DNA of 42,705 bases, taken from the NCBI RefSeq assembly GCF_900109375.1, contig NZ_FOAB01000014.1, positions 1 to 42,705 on the forward strand. Reading direction: 5' to 3'. Origin of the DNA: Aquimarina amphilecti. GTDB lineage: Bacteria > Bacteroidota > Bacteroidia > Flavobacteriales > Flavobacteriaceae. The position numbers were made by a program, and so were the translations under genes. The notes under the pieces were generated by a model that was not told where the DNA came from, ran no database searches, and worked only from the letters and a program-made list of their open reading frames with translations. Positions within the stretch are counted from its first letter, which is position 1. Each line of letters opens with the position of its first letter. Positions 25,202-34,673 of this stretch are shown here, piece by piece.

Positions 25202-25327
25202 AGCGAAAAGGGCTTTTTTTGTTTATGTAAAGTTACTAATAGATTAAGTATTATTAAAAAAAACTGAACGCAATTTTTTGCATTTTATAATAGATATAAA
25301 TAATAAAGTGTGGAAATGAATTACTTT

Positions 25328-25355
25328 TTGAGCAAAAAAATTATAATTACATTTG
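25328..25355 (+). promoter_or_regulatory. Promoter of the MBL-fold hydrolase gene
   Basis: TTG (within TTTTTG, 25325-25330), a 17-bp spacer, then TACATTTG (25348-25355). The leader to ATG 25375 is about 15 nt. Confidence 0.55.
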
Positions 25356-25374
25356 CTTGCGGTCAATATTATAT

Positions 25375-26136
25375 ATGGAGGTTACATTTCTTGGTACTGG
25401 TACATCACAAGGCATTCCTATAATAGGAAGTACACATCCTGTATGTCTTAGTAAAGATGAAAAAGATAAAAGATTAAGAGTATCAGTATTAGTTTCTTGG
25501 GATGAATATCAGTATGTTATTGATTGTGGTCCTGATTTCAGACAACAAATGTTGGCAAATGAAGTGAGTAGAATAGATGGAATAATTTTTACTCATGAAC
25601 ATGCAGATCATACCATGGGAATGGATGATATAAGACCATTTTTTTTTAGACAAGGAGATATTCCAGTATATGCGCATAAAAGAGTATTAAATGCTTTAAG
25701 AACAAGGTTTAGTTATATTTTTTCTTCAGAAAATAAGTATCCAGGAGCGCCCAGTGTTATCGAAAATGAACTAACTAACCAACCATTTTCACTGGGTAAC
25801 CTGGATGTGATTCCAATAGATTTAATGCATAACAGGTTACAGGTTTTTGGATTTAGATTTGAAAATTTCGCTTATTTAACAGATGTAAAAACTATTGAAG
25901 AAGAGGAAACAGATAAACTTAAAGGACTAAAAGTATTAGTGGTTAGTGCTCTCAGAATAGAACCACATCATTCTCATTTTAATTTAGAGGAAGCGTTAGA
26001 ATTTATTGCTGAAGTAAAACCAGAAAAAACATATTTGACACATATAAGTCATATGCTCGGATTTCATGAAGAAGTACAACAACAATTGCCCAAAAACGTT
26101 TTCTTAGCCTACGATAATTTAAAAATCACAATTTAA
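25375..26136 (+). CDS. Metallo-beta-lactamase-fold hydrolase (PhnP/lipB-associated type)
   Basis: A 253-residue cytosolic hydrolase. It begins MEVTFLGTGTSQGIPIIGS, the signature of the PhnP-like MBL subfamily, with THEHADH (74-80) as the two-metal HxHxDH site, a later H in LMHNR, and D in FAYLTDVK and H in LTHISH completing the ligands. PhnP-type enzymes cleave cyclic phosphodiesters; the bacteroidetal members are not well characterized. The start is ATG 25375, not the upstream in-frame TTG at 25357, because the family N-terminus begins there and the -7 element lies just ahead. The following gene starts 1 base after its stop, so they are co-translated. Confidence 0.92.
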   Translation: MEVTFLGTGTSQGIPIIGSTHPVCLSKDEKDKRLRVSVLVSWDEYQYVIDCGPDFRQQMLANEVSRIDGIIFTHEHADHTMGMDDIRPFFFRQGDIPVYAHKRVLNALRTRFSYIFSSENKYPGAPSVIENELTNQPFSLGNLDVIPIDLMHNRLQVFGFRFENFAYLTDVKTIEEEETDKLKGLKVLVVSALRIEPHHSHFNLEEALEFIAEVKPEKTYLTHISHMLGFHEEVQQQLPKNVFLAYDNLKITI

Positions 26137-26137
26137 T

Positions 26138-26656
26138 ATGCGAAGTAGAATATTTCTATACTTATTTATTTTTTCAGTATTATTCATATTATTTCAATTT
26201 ATGAGTGCTAAAAAAGCAGAAGAATTTTATGAAGGTAAGGTTGAAAATTTAAGGACTAAACTTGAAGAAAAGGAAAGTGAGTTGAAATCTAAGGACGTAG
26301 AGAAAGATTCCTTGATTGATAGAATTCTTGATTTAACTTATTTTTCTTTGGAGAGTGATGAAGAAGCTATCAATTATTTTGAAGAACAAGGGTATGATGC
26401 TAAAAAATTAGAATTAACAATTAGTGATCAAATTATAAGTCAAAATAAAGCAGGAGCTGACAATCCAATTGTTCCTTTTGGAGGAATGGAAGGTAATATG
26501 GCAATAAACAAAGTAAGATTATTAAATCATAAGTGGATTATAGCAGATTTTACTGATGGTGTTTATTGGGGACAGTTATTTATTATTTATGATGTTAGAA
26601 AAGATGGAGTAGTAGATTTCGAAGTCGAAAAATCATTCTTATATCCTAAAAATTAG
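26138..26656 (+). CDS. Membrane-anchored coiled-coil protein of unknown function
   Basis: A 172-residue protein with an N-terminal membrane anchor (IFLYLFIFSVLFILFQFM, about 5-22), a charged coiled coil (about 28-65, KAEEFYEGKVENLRTKLEEK onward) and a small globular C-terminal domain with INKVRLLNHKWIIADFTDGV. No known catalytic motif. The single base separating it from the MBL gene indicates a tight functional link, perhaps with the hydrolase at the inner membrane. A strong terminator follows. Confidence 0.8.
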   Translation: MRSRIFLYLFIFSVLFILFQFMSAKKAEEFYEGKVENLRTKLEEKESELKSKDVEKDSLIDRILDLTYFSLESDEEAINYFEEQGYDAKKLELTISDQIISQNKAGADNPIVPFGGMEGNMAINKVRLLNHKWIIADFTDGVYWGQLFIIYDVRKDGVVDFEVEKSFLYPKN

Positions 26657-26678
26657 AATACAGTAAACGAATATATGA

Positions 26679-26712
26679 AGAGACCTGCTTATACAGCAGG
26701 TCTCTTTTTTTG
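26679..26712 (+). terminator. Terminator after the MBL operon
   Basis: AGAGACCTGCT (26679-26689), a 5-base loop, AGCAGGTCTCT (26695-26705), then T7. Confidence 0.9.
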
Positions 26713-26747
26713 GTTATTGTTATTGGTAAGTTGGTTAATTTTTGACT

Positions 26748-29612
26748 TTATTTTTTTACCAGTTTTTTCTTGATAAATTCTCCATCAGCTTCAATGATTG
26801 CAATATAAATGCCTGCGGACACTTCGGCACCACTATCGGTTTTTCCATCCCAAGTATACTCAAAACCAATTTCATCAGTTTTTGCAGAATTAATCTTCCT
26901 AATTAAGTTCCCAGCCAGATCAAATATATCAATAACTACCGTGTTTATATTTTTATTAGTAGAAGAAAAAGTTACTTTATTGGAGAAAGTGTTTGGATAA
27001 GTTTTGAAATCACTTTCTTTAACTCTTAAAGCAGTATCTTTTTCATTATACCAAGGTAATCCTAACCGTTGATCTAACCAAAGTAGAATAAACTCATTAT
27101 CATCTGGTAATCCTTCACCTACGTGTCTACCTACACTAAATGGATAATTATTATCATTTAATACACCTATCAAATAAGGGTTAAGAACAACAACACTTTC
27201 TATGGTAACAAAAGGGAATGCAAATTCTCTACCGATTCCTATATCTCCGGACAAACCAGGTTCCGAAATCCTTCTTGGATCTCTGATTTTTAATAAATTT
27301 ACATTTAATCTTTTTTGCACAATAGTTGAGTCCTCATCTAATTCTATTTCGTAAATCGCTTTAAACCCTTCAAGATCCCCTTGTGATCCGTCACGCTCAA
27401 TAATTAACCCTCTTTGTCTACTAAACATTATGAAGTCTCCTATAGCAGTTGCATTTTCGTTAAGTGGATACTCGTATTTTTTGTTAGTATATGATTTACT
27501 AGCAAGATCAAATTCGTGGACTAATAAATTGTTATTCTCGCTACCTTCTAAAGGTTTTTCTAATAAAGGTAGTAATGTGGTATTGTCTGTTGTTAAGGCC
27601 ATCCCTTCGAAACCACCACTTTGTTTTACATTAAAAGGAGTATCTAATTTTGTAACTCTATATGGCCAGTACATTCCGGCTAACCATGGAGTATTTTCTC
27701 CATTTTGATCTTGTAAGTTAGTACCGTCGCCAGCATCTCCAATTTTAGGGAAGTCGCCAAATAAACATACCGTTCTTATTTCTGGATATTGTTCTTGTGA
27801 AAGTAGTAATGTTCTAAAATCAAAACTTTGTATATCCGCGCGATCGGTTAATTCATTAGTAACGATAATGTCTGCAATTGCTTTCGTAAATGTTTCTGGA
27901 CCAAATGTTCTTTCGGCGAAAATATCACCTCGGTCATCTAAATCTGTTCTTGGATTTATCTTAGTTTCTATATTAAAACGAACTTTAGAAGCATTCATCC
28001 AACGTTTTGTCGCTTCGGGATGAGAAGATCCTTCTCCCGTTTTATAATATGCTACATAAAACTCTACAAAATCGAATAATTGTTGCAATGATGGCATTAC
28101 ATAAGGATTGATGAAATCTTTTTCAATAGCGAATGCTACTGCAACAGGGGAAAGTGATAGATCATTTGTTTGGGCAGGTCTTCCCGCTAATATTTTGTCA
28201 GCTATAAAGGTATTTTGAATAGTAGATAATGTAAGATCTTTTACCAATACTTCATCTTCAAGTTCATATGGAGTTCCATCTACCTTTCTAGTCTTGGTTG
28301 CTTCTATATGAGGGTCATGATCTAATACAGGAACGCCATCCAGTGTAATTCCACAATCGGTTTCTAATGTAGGCATTAAGTAATCTAAAGCAGCTTCCAT
28401 AGACGGTAATGTGTTTTCTGGACGTAAATTTCTAGCGCCACGATGTCCTTGTGCATCAAAAAGAGTTACGTCGATAAGACCATCAACATCCATATAATCA
28501 GCGCGTCCATCTTGATTTTTGTCAAAACTCTGAACAGCTTCTAATAATAGATCTGGACGATCAGAGATAATCCCTTGTAAGTCTAAATCTAATAAACGAT
28601 TCATGTTTTCGGTATCGTTAACGGTGTATACAACTACTGGATGACCAGCTCGATTTAAAGAAGAAACATTAAATAATTCACTTGATGCTTCAACCAAACC
28701 ATTGGCAGTTGTCGTTCTACTTCCTACTACTGTAGTTTCATCATTATCATCCAACATAACAAACCAAGGCGACATTACGGGAGCTTTACTGCCATTAGCT
28801 TGTGCATGTGCTCTCATTGCATTCATAACTCTAATAGCACTTGCTTCTTCACTAAACGGATTTTGTGGGGAACGTAATTCTTTCCCTTCATTATCTAGAT
28901 CGGGTAGGGGATAAGGAGCGTCTAATAATACTCCATTTTTATCAAAATGTAATAAGAAAGGACCAAACTCATCTCCAATCCAATATTCTCCATTATCAGT
29001 TCTTTGTATAGATTCAATATCAAAATCAGCACCCGTTAGAACTCGATCTTGACTAAAGTGGTTGGTGATCGCAAATGGGATTAGTTCATTCGGATCTTTT
29101 AGTTCAATGTATCCAAGAACCTGAATATCTCCTTTACCTCTTCTAAAGAAAGTTTCGAACCTAGGTTTAATTTTATATAGACGTAAGTTGTAATCCGAAG
29201 AGTTTTCAATACTCCCAAAACCATTATCAGACATTGCAGTGAAAGTTCCATCCATATTATTTAATATAGCAGAGAACCCCTGAATAGGTTGCTTATTAGT
29301 AAAAGGAAGTTCTTGTTCATTAATAGGGTCATTACCAATAAAAAGACCAGAAGTTGGGCCTTCTGAAAAACTAGGTGCAGCTAATACAGCTCTTGAAAAC
29401 AATAAATCCCCAAAATTTCCAAAGGACTTTCCTTTTCCTTTAGCATAAATTTCCTGGCCATAATAATTGTCTTTAGGTAGGTCAAATTGTGCTGTTGTTT
29501 TGTCCTTTTCTATTTGGGCAAAAGAAGAAAAAGACATTAGAAAACTTAGGCATGCAGAAATGCATACTGATTTTCTGTGTCGACTTGACATAGCGTAAAA
29601 ATGATTTTTCAT
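26748..29612 (-). CDS. Secreted phytase-like/glycerophosphodiester phosphodiesterase hybrid with T9SS domain
   Basis: A 954-residue secreted protein. Signal peptide ending SFSSFAQ, then an esterase-like/phytase-type propeller half (about 105-255: FTAMSDNGFGSIENSSDYN, EYWIGDEFGPFLLHFDKNGV). A GDPD-type C-terminal segment comes next (326-356: VVVYTVND ... GIISDRPDLL), then a Ca-loop-like DKNQDGRADYMDVDG (364-378), and then the GDPD N-terminal half: GHRGARNLRPENT (389-401, H390, E399), E417/D419 region, DHDPH, NIETKI and QSFDFR (595-600). The propeller's second half starts at GGFEGMALTTDN (667). A type A sorting domain ends FIKKKLVKK. The GDPD halves therefore occur in permuted order. Likely releases phosphate or glycerol phosphate from phosphodiesters. 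Start ATG 29612 (ATG at codon 8 is an alternative). Confidence 0.85.
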   Translation of the reverse strand: MKNHFYAMSSRHRKSVCISACLSFLMSFSSFAQIEKDKTTAQFDLPKDNYYGQEIYAKGKGKSFGNFGDLLFSRAVLAAPSFSEGPTSGLFIGNDPINEQELPFTNKQPIQGFSAILNNMDGTFTAMSDNGFGSIENSSDYNLRLYKIKPRFETFFRRGKGDIQVLGYIELKDPNELIPFAITNHFSQDRVLTGADFDIESIQRTDNGEYWIGDEFGPFLLHFDKNGVLLDAPYPLPDLDNEGKELRSPQNPFSEEASAIRVMNAMRAHAQANGSKAPVMSPWFVMLDDNDETTVVGSRTTTANGLVEASSELFNVSSLNRAGHPVVVYTVNDTENMNRLLDLDLQGIISDRPDLLLEAVQSFDKNQDGRADYMDVDGLIDVTLFDAQGHRGARNLRPENTLPSMEAALDYLMPTLETDCGITLDGVPVLDHDPHIEATKTRKVDGTPYELEDEVLVKDLTLSTIQNTFIADKILAGRPAQTNDLSLSPVAVAFAIEKDFINPYVMPSLQQLFDFVEFYVAYYKTGEGSSHPEATKRWMNASKVRFNIETKINPRTDLDDRGDIFAERTFGPETFTKAIADIIVTNELTDRADIQSFDFRTLLLSQEQYPEIRTVCLFGDFPKIGDAGDGTNLQDQNGENTPWLAGMYWPYRVTKLDTPFNVKQSGGFEGMALTTDNTTLLPLLEKPLEGSENNNLLVHEFDLASKSYTNKKYEYPLNENATAIGDFIMFSRQRGLIIERDGSQGDLEGFKAIYEIELDEDSTIVQKRLNVNLLKIRDPRRISEPGLSGDIGIGREFAFPFVTIESVVVLNPYLIGVLNDNNYPFSVGRHVGEGLPDDNEFILLWLDQRLGLPWYNEKDTALRVKESDFKTYPNTFSNKVTFSSTNKNINTVVIDIFDLAGNLIRKINSAKTDEIGFEYTWDGKTDSGAEVSAGIYIAIIEADGEFIKKKLVKK

Positions 29613-29943
29613 GTGAGATACAATTAAGATTAAATTGGTTATTAATACCTTAAAAGTAGTCTTTCGATATTACCAAAATGTTTAGTGTATCTCAAGAAAT
29701 CTTTAGGTTAAGGTTAGGTGTTTTATGATAATGCTTATACTGTATGAATTCGATTACTATATCGTGAAATTAATTCAATATAGTTACGAAATCGTTGTAG
29801 TAAACTGTTGTGATTTTTGTTGTGTTTTTTTGTTTTGACTGAATAATCGATAATTCGATATAGCCATTTAACGTTGTGTCCTTATTCTAAAGGGATTCTA
29901 GTATATTTGGATGATATCAACATTAGAAAACACCCATTATATA
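29613..29943. other. Divergent gene-free gap with GH31 -7 element
   Basis: 331 bp between divergent genes. On the plus strand TATATTTG (29902-29909) is a perfect -7 match 34 bp before ATG 29944, but the nearest TTG (29874-29876) is 25 bp away, longer than usual. GGTTATTAATACC about 20 bp upstream of the minus-strand gene is a weak dyad of uncertain value. Confidence 0.4.
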
Positions 29944-32349
29944 ATGAAGTCAAGACTTTTTTTCTTTTTCCTTTCAGGAATAATAACATTTTTAGCGTTT
30001 TCCTGTAAACCTAATGCTAGTGATTTTGTAACAAATATTGATAGTTATAATAAAGATGGTTTTATTGAAATTTCTAGAGATAATGGGAAATATTTAATAA
30101 AACTCTATTCTAGTAAGATTATTGAAACTTCATTCATTCCAACAAGTGAAACGTTTAATGCTCAATCTCATGCTGTCATTTTAGAAAAAGGGATTACTGC
30201 TAAAGTTGAAGAAACAGAAAGTAAGATAATATATGGTGATTCTGAAGGTATCAGTGTTCGTATAACTAAGGAACCTTTTCATATTTCTTATATATACAAA
30301 GGAAAAGAACTAATTTCTGAAAACAAAGGGTATATAAAAACAGATTCTACAGAAATCTTAAATTTTAATTTAGATAAAGATGAAGTTATTTATGGAGCAG
30401 GAGCAAGAGTGGTAGGGATGAATAGAAGAGGTAATCGTCTACAATTATATAATAGAGCACATTATGGTTATGAAACGCGGTCTGAGTTGATGAACTATAC
30501 AATGCCATTAGTGTTGTCTTCGAAAAAATATGCAGTTCATTTTGATAATGCTCCAATTGGTTTTTTGGATATTGATAGTAACCGGGATAATACACTTAGT
30601 TACGAAACGATAAATGGAAGAAAGACGTATCAGGTTGTAGCTGGTGATGATTGGAAAGATCTGATGAATCAGTATACTGATTTAACGGGTAAACAACCGT
30701 TACCTCCACGATGGGCTTTTGGTAATTTTGCAAGTCGTTTTGGATATCATTCAGAAAAAGAAACTAAAGAGACTATAGCTAAATTTAAGAAAGATTCGAT
30801 TCCTCTTGATGCTGTAATTTTAGATATTTATTGGTTTGGGAAAGATATTAAAGGTCATATGGGGAATTTTGAGTTTTTAAAAGATTCATTTCCTAATCCA
30901 AAACAAATGATCAATGATTTTAAAGAACAAGGAGTAAAAACCATATTAATCACAGAACCTTTTGTTTTATCAACATCAAAAAAGTGGGAAGAAGCTGTAG
31001 CAGAAAAAGTTCTTGGGAAAGACACATTAGGTGGTCCTTTTAGATATGATTTCTATTTTGGAAATACTGGAATTATTGATATTTATGATCAAAAAGGTAA
31101 GGACTGGTTTTGGAATATTTATAAAACATACACTAAAGACTATGGAGTAGCAGGTTGGTGGGGAGATTTGGGAGAACCTGAAGTTCACCCTTCAGCATTA
31201 TTACATGCGACTGGATCGGCTGATGAAGTGCATAATATTTATGGACATGATTGGGCAAGATTAGTTCAGGAAGGATATCAAAAAGATTTTTCTGATCAGC
31301 GTCCTTTTATTTTAATGAGAGCAGGGTATTCTGGATCGCAAAGATTCGGGATGATTCCTTGGTCTGGAGATGTTAGTAGAAGTTGGGGTGGTTTACAGCC
31401 GCAAACAGAAATTGCGTTATCAATGGGAATTCAGGGATTAGGCTATATGCATTCTGATCTTGGTGGCTTTGCAGGGGGAGATAAATTTGATTCAGAATTA
31501 TATACTAGATGGCTGCAGTATGGAGTTTTTCAACCTATTTATAGACCTCATGCTCAGGAGCATATCGCACCAGAACCAGTTTTTCATGATAAAAAAACAA
31601 AAGATTTAGCGAAGAAAAGTATCGAAATGAGATATCAAATGCTTCCTTATAACTATACATTAGCTTTTGAAAATAATCAAACAGGTATTCCGCTAATGAG
31701 ACCTTTATTTTTTGAAGATGCTGATACTAAAGAACTACGAACAGTATCTAATACTTACTTGTGGGGTGATAGTTTCTTGGTATCTCCAATAGTAAAATCA
31801 GGAGTTGCTTCTAAGGATGTATATTTTCCAAAAGGTTTTAATTGGTATGATTTCTATACCGGTAAAAAATATGAAGGAGGAAGATATATTACTGTAGAGA
31901 CAGAAGAGGATCATATTCCCGTATTTATAAAAGCAGGTGCTTTTATTCCTATGATCGAAAAGATCCAGAGTACAGAAGAATATAGTACTAAAGAGTTTTT
32001 CTTACATTATTACTATGATGCTCAAGCTAAGACTAGTTTTGGGAAATTATACGATGATGATGGTAAGACACCAAACGCTTATGAAAAAGAAAAGTATGAA
32101 ATCTTAAACTTCGAAAGTAAGAATAGTGAAAAAACACTTAGCGTAAACTTAAAAGCTGATAGAGGCAGTAGTTATGACAAAAGTTCTCGCGTAGTGTCTT
32201 TAGTTATTCATAATATTGAAACAGCTCCAGTATCCGTTAAGTTAGGGGATAAGATAATTGATGCTGATTGGAATGAAAAAGAGCATGTTTTGATTATTAA
32301 ATTTGAATGGAACTCTAGTGACGTTGAGCAAATAGATATAACATTTTAG
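29944..32349 (+). CDS. GH31 family glycoside hydrolase lipoprotein (alpha-glucosidase/alpha-xylosidase type)
   Basis: An 801-residue lipoprotein, likely anchored on the outer or inner membrane: lipobox LAFSC with C21 after a hydrophobic stretch. It has the GH31 order: N-terminal beta domain, (beta/alpha)8 barrel with PLDAVILDIYWFG, WWGDLGEPEVHP (nucleophile Asp about D408) and WSGDVSRSWGG (acid/base Asp about D476), MGIQGLGYMHSDLGGFAGG, and C-terminal sheet domains (LVSPIV, AGAFIPM). Substrates in the family include maltose, isomaltose and xyloglucan xylosides; the sequence does not decide. ATG 29944 (not the upstream ATG 29911) gives the lipoprotein signal. It stands alone, 49 bp before an acetyltransferase gene that may share its mRNA. 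Confidence 0.92.
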   Translation: MKSRLFFFFLSGIITFLAFSCKPNASDFVTNIDSYNKDGFIEISRDNGKYLIKLYSSKIIETSFIPTSETFNAQSHAVILEKGITAKVEETESKIIYGDSEGISVRITKEPFHISYIYKGKELISENKGYIKTDSTEILNFNLDKDEVIYGAGARVVGMNRRGNRLQLYNRAHYGYETRSELMNYTMPLVLSSKKYAVHFDNAPIGFLDIDSNRDNTLSYETINGRKTYQVVAGDDWKDLMNQYTDLTGKQPLPPRWAFGNFASRFGYHSEKETKETIAKFKKDSIPLDAVILDIYWFGKDIKGHMGNFEFLKDSFPNPKQMINDFKEQGVKTILITEPFVLSTSKKWEEAVAEKVLGKDTLGGPFRYDFYFGNTGIIDIYDQKGKDWFWNIYKTYTKDYGVAGWWGDLGEPEVHPSALLHATGSADEVHNIYGHDWARLVQEGYQKDFSDQRPFILMRAGYSGSQRFGMIPWSGDVSRSWGGLQPQTEIALSMGIQGLGYMHSDLGGFAGGDKFDSELYTRWLQYGVFQPIYRPHAQEHIAPEPVFHDKKTKDLAKKSIEMRYQMLPYNYTLAFENNQTGIPLMRPLFFEDADTKELRTVSNTYLWGDSFLVSPIVKSGVASKDVYFPKGFNWYDFYTGKKYEGGRYITVETEEDHIPVFIKAGAFIPMIEKIQSTEEYSTKEFFLHYYYDAQAKTSFGKLYDDDGKTPNAYEKEKYEILNFESKNSEKTLSVNLKADRGSSYDKSSRVVSLVIHNIETAPVSVKLGDKIIDADWNEKEHVLIIKFEWNSSDVEQIDITF

Positions 32350-32398
32350 GTATATTTATATTCTAAATAGGATATATCTAATCGTTATAGAAGATAAA

Positions 32399-32935
32399 AT
32401 GAAAGTTTTAATAGAAACAGAAAGGTTGTTATTAAGAGAAATTACTCTTGATGACAAAGAAGAACTATTTAAATTGCATTCCAATCCAGCAGTACAAAAA
32501 TACACTGGAGAACCTGTTGTTAAATCTAGGGAAGAAATTAAAAAAGCTATAGAATCAAGAATTATTAATTATAAAAAATATGGATTTGGTAGATGGGCTA
32601 CCATATTAAAAAAAGAGAAAAAATTTGTTGGTTGGGCAGGATTAGCATATTTGCCAGAATTTGATGAGATTGATCTTGGTTATAGATTCTTGCCAGAATA
32701 TTGGGGGTTGGGTATAGCAACTGAAGCATCCCATGCAATTTTAAAGTATGGCTTTGATTTCCTTAAACTAAAAAAGATAATTGCAATTGCATTTAAAGAC
32801 AATGAAGCATCGATCAGAGTGATGGAAAAAGTAGGGATGGAGTTTGATAAATTCGCTCCTTATGAACCTGGGAGTGAAGATGCTGTTTGGTACTGGTGTA
32901 GTAAAGAGCTTATAGTAAAAAATAAATTGTGCTAA
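32399..32935 (+). CDS. GNAT acetyltransferase (RimJ/RimL-type)
   Basis: A 178-residue N-acetyltransferase that transfers acetyl from CoA to an amine. Blocks typical of RimJ/RimL GNATs: TERLLLREITLDDKEEL at the start, FVGWAGLAYLP, the acetyl-CoA loop YWGLGIATEASHAILKYGFD, and NEASIRVMEKVGMEFD. The substrate may be a protein N-terminus, antibiotic or metabolite. It follows GH31 by 49 bp, possibly by read-through; no strong hairpin separates them. Confidence 0.87.
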   Translation: MKVLIETERLLLREITLDDKEELFKLHSNPAVQKYTGEPVVKSREEIKKAIESRIINYKKYGFGRWATILKKEKKFVGWAGLAYLPEFDEIDLGYRFLPEYWGLGIATEASHAILKYGFDFLKLKKIIAIAFKDNEASIRVMEKVGMEFDKFAPYEPGSEDAVWYWCSKELIVKNKLC

Positions 32936-33041
32936 AATGGGTTTTATTCAATGTTTTATTTATCAATTGAATTAATTATATGGGAGAACATAAAAATTCG
33001 AATTGTTATATAGAAAGTAGTAAAGAACTTATAATGTTTTT

Positions 33042-33968
33042 ATGAAATTCTATTTAGAACAAAAATCAAATAAAGAATACATTCACAGAATTAACTTAGC
33101 CTTAGGCTATATTGATGAACATTTGGATTCTGACTTATCCCTAGATATTGTTGCAGATATATCTATGTATTCTCCATATCATTTTCATAGGATTTTTAAA
33201 GCGGTAATAGGAGAAACACTAAATATTTATATTAATAGAAAGCGCATTGAGAAAATGGCGGCTGTTTTAATGCATCAAAAAGAAGTTAGTATCACCGAAT
33301 TGTCGATGCAGTATGGTTTTAATAGTAATTCATCATTTACTAGAGCATTTAAAAAGTTTTATGGAGTAAGTCCAACGAAATTTAGAAAACAACTTCCAGA
33401 TACATATAGCAAGATTAGTAAAGCCGAAAGCAAGATTGGACAACAAGACCTGATTTTTGACAAATATATTTGCAATATTAATAATCATATAAATTGGATT
33501 AAAATGAATGCAAAAATTGAAGTTAAAAAAATCTCTGATTTACATTTTGCTAGTGTAACTCATATAGGAGTAAACGGAATAGAAAATGCTTTTAATACTA
33601 TATTAAAATGGGCTAGGTCCAAAGGGATATTAGAAAATCCAGAAGCAAAAATGGCAAGGATATTTCATGATAGTTTTAAGATTACATCACCTGATAAAGT
33701 AAGAATGAGCGTTGCTATATTAATGAAAGAATCTTTTACAACAGAAAATGAAATAACTCCTGTTTCTATCAAAAATGGGAAATGTATTGTTGGATCTTTT
33801 GAAATTACACCAGATGATTTTGAAAAATCTTGGAGTAGCTTATTTGTTTGGATGAGCGAACAAGGATATCAGAAAGAGGAAGAGAAGCCTTTTGAGATTT
33901 ATCACAATGATTTCCGAGAACACCCTGATAATAAATGCTTAGTAGATTTTTACATTCCAATAAAGTAA
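33042..33968 (+). CDS. AraC family regulator with GyrI-like effector domain
   Basis: A 308-residue transcription factor. Two HTH motifs of the AraC type fill residues 15-117 (LSLDIVADISMYSPYHFHRI and ITELSMQYGFNSNSSFTRAF, ending FYGVSPTKFRK). The C-terminal ~150 residues (from about 157, KIEVKKISDLHFASVTHIGV) form a GyrI/SOUL-like small-molecule-binding domain with CIVGSFEITPDDFEKSWSSL. This is the Rob/SoxS-type plus effector design that senses hydrophobic compounds or toxins. It stands beside stress-type small genes, and its targets may include the downstream plus-strand genes. Confidence 0.9.
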   Translation: MKFYLEQKSNKEYIHRINLALGYIDEHLDSDLSLDIVADISMYSPYHFHRIFKAVIGETLNIYINRKRIEKMAAVLMHQKEVSITELSMQYGFNSNSSFTRAFKKFYGVSPTKFRKQLPDTYSKISKAESKIGQQDLIFDKYICNINNHINWIKMNAKIEVKKISDLHFASVTHIGVNGIENAFNTILKWARSKGILENPEAKMARIFHDSFKITSPDKVRMSVAILMKESFTTENEITPVSIKNGKCIVGSFEITPDDFEKSWSSLFVWMSEQGYQKEEEKPFEIYHNDFREHPDNKCLVDFYIPIK

Positions 33969-34010
33969 ATTGTTGTTGTGGTTTTTGGACTGTAAAATAA
34001 AAAATCAATT

Positions 34011-34556
34011 TTATTGTTTTTTGAATAATAAAGATGTGTAATTTTTGGTAGATAAATACTCCTTTCTCAGTTGTCTAAGGAATACTACAATTTCGTCTCT
34101 TTTAGTATAACTTTCTTTAAGACAGTCCATAAACTCTTCATCATTAACCGTAAGGACTAAATACCATTTTCCGCTACGGCTAGTATAAGAATCCTCTAAA
34201 GCAGGCCCTAAGTCATTATTTTCTAAAGCTGCATCTATGATCATAGGAGCAACATTAATTACTTTTGTAGTTCTTTCTACCTCATTAAAAGAGAGATAAT
34301 ATTCTGTGTTATTTACTATGAATGGAACATTCCATCGAACGTCTGTGTCGTTTAAATTAAATTTGTTGTTGATATATTGGTAAAATTCATTCGCATCTTT
34401 GGGATCTTCGAAAATAAAGGAATTTCTTTTAGGCAACCCTTTCTTAAATTTTTCAGCTACCATTACCTTATCCTCTTTGATATTAGGCGCTATTTTAGTT
34501 GGAAAACAGGCTGAAAATAAAAATAAGATAGATATTAAAGAAAGTAGCGTTCTCAT
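34011..34556 (-). CDS. Small lipoprotein of unknown function
   Basis: A 181-residue lipoprotein; ATG 34556 gives the signal MRTLLSLISILFLFSAC with C17 as the lipidated residue, while the longer frame from 34616 adds a non-signal leader and is rejected. The mature part has a mix of sheets and helices (FIFEDPKDANEFYQYINNKF, TYTSRSGKWYLVLTVNDEEF) without recognizable catalytic motifs. It is convergent with the AraC gene and divergent from the SRPBCC gene, so it is probably monocistronic. I do not recognize the family. Confidence 0.8.
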   Translation of the reverse strand: MRTLLSLISILFLFSACFPTKIAPNIKEDKVMVAEKFKKGLPKRNSFIFEDPKDANEFYQYINNKFNLNDTDVRWNVPFIVNNTEYYLSFNEVERTTKVINVAPMIIDAALENNDLGPALEDSYTSRSGKWYLVLTVNDEEFMDCLKESYTKRDEIVVFLRQLRKEYLSTKNYTSLLFKKQ

Positions 34557-34673
34557 GAATTGATTTTTTTGATAGTTTATCAAATTCAATGCCATAGTAA
34601 TCTTTTGTAAATACATATAACATGTTTATTTTAGTAAAGTTAACAAAACGTTGATATGTAAATATTTAGCTTA

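Noticed and set aside
25780..25795. CTAACTAACCAACC as another copy of the 3'-UTR motif
   Set aside because: It lies inside the MBL coding sequence in frame (NELTNQP), in the opposite context.
29634..29650. GGTTATTAATACC dyad upstream of the phytase/GDPD gene
   Set aside because: Imperfect and A+T-rich; no second copy or regulator nearby.
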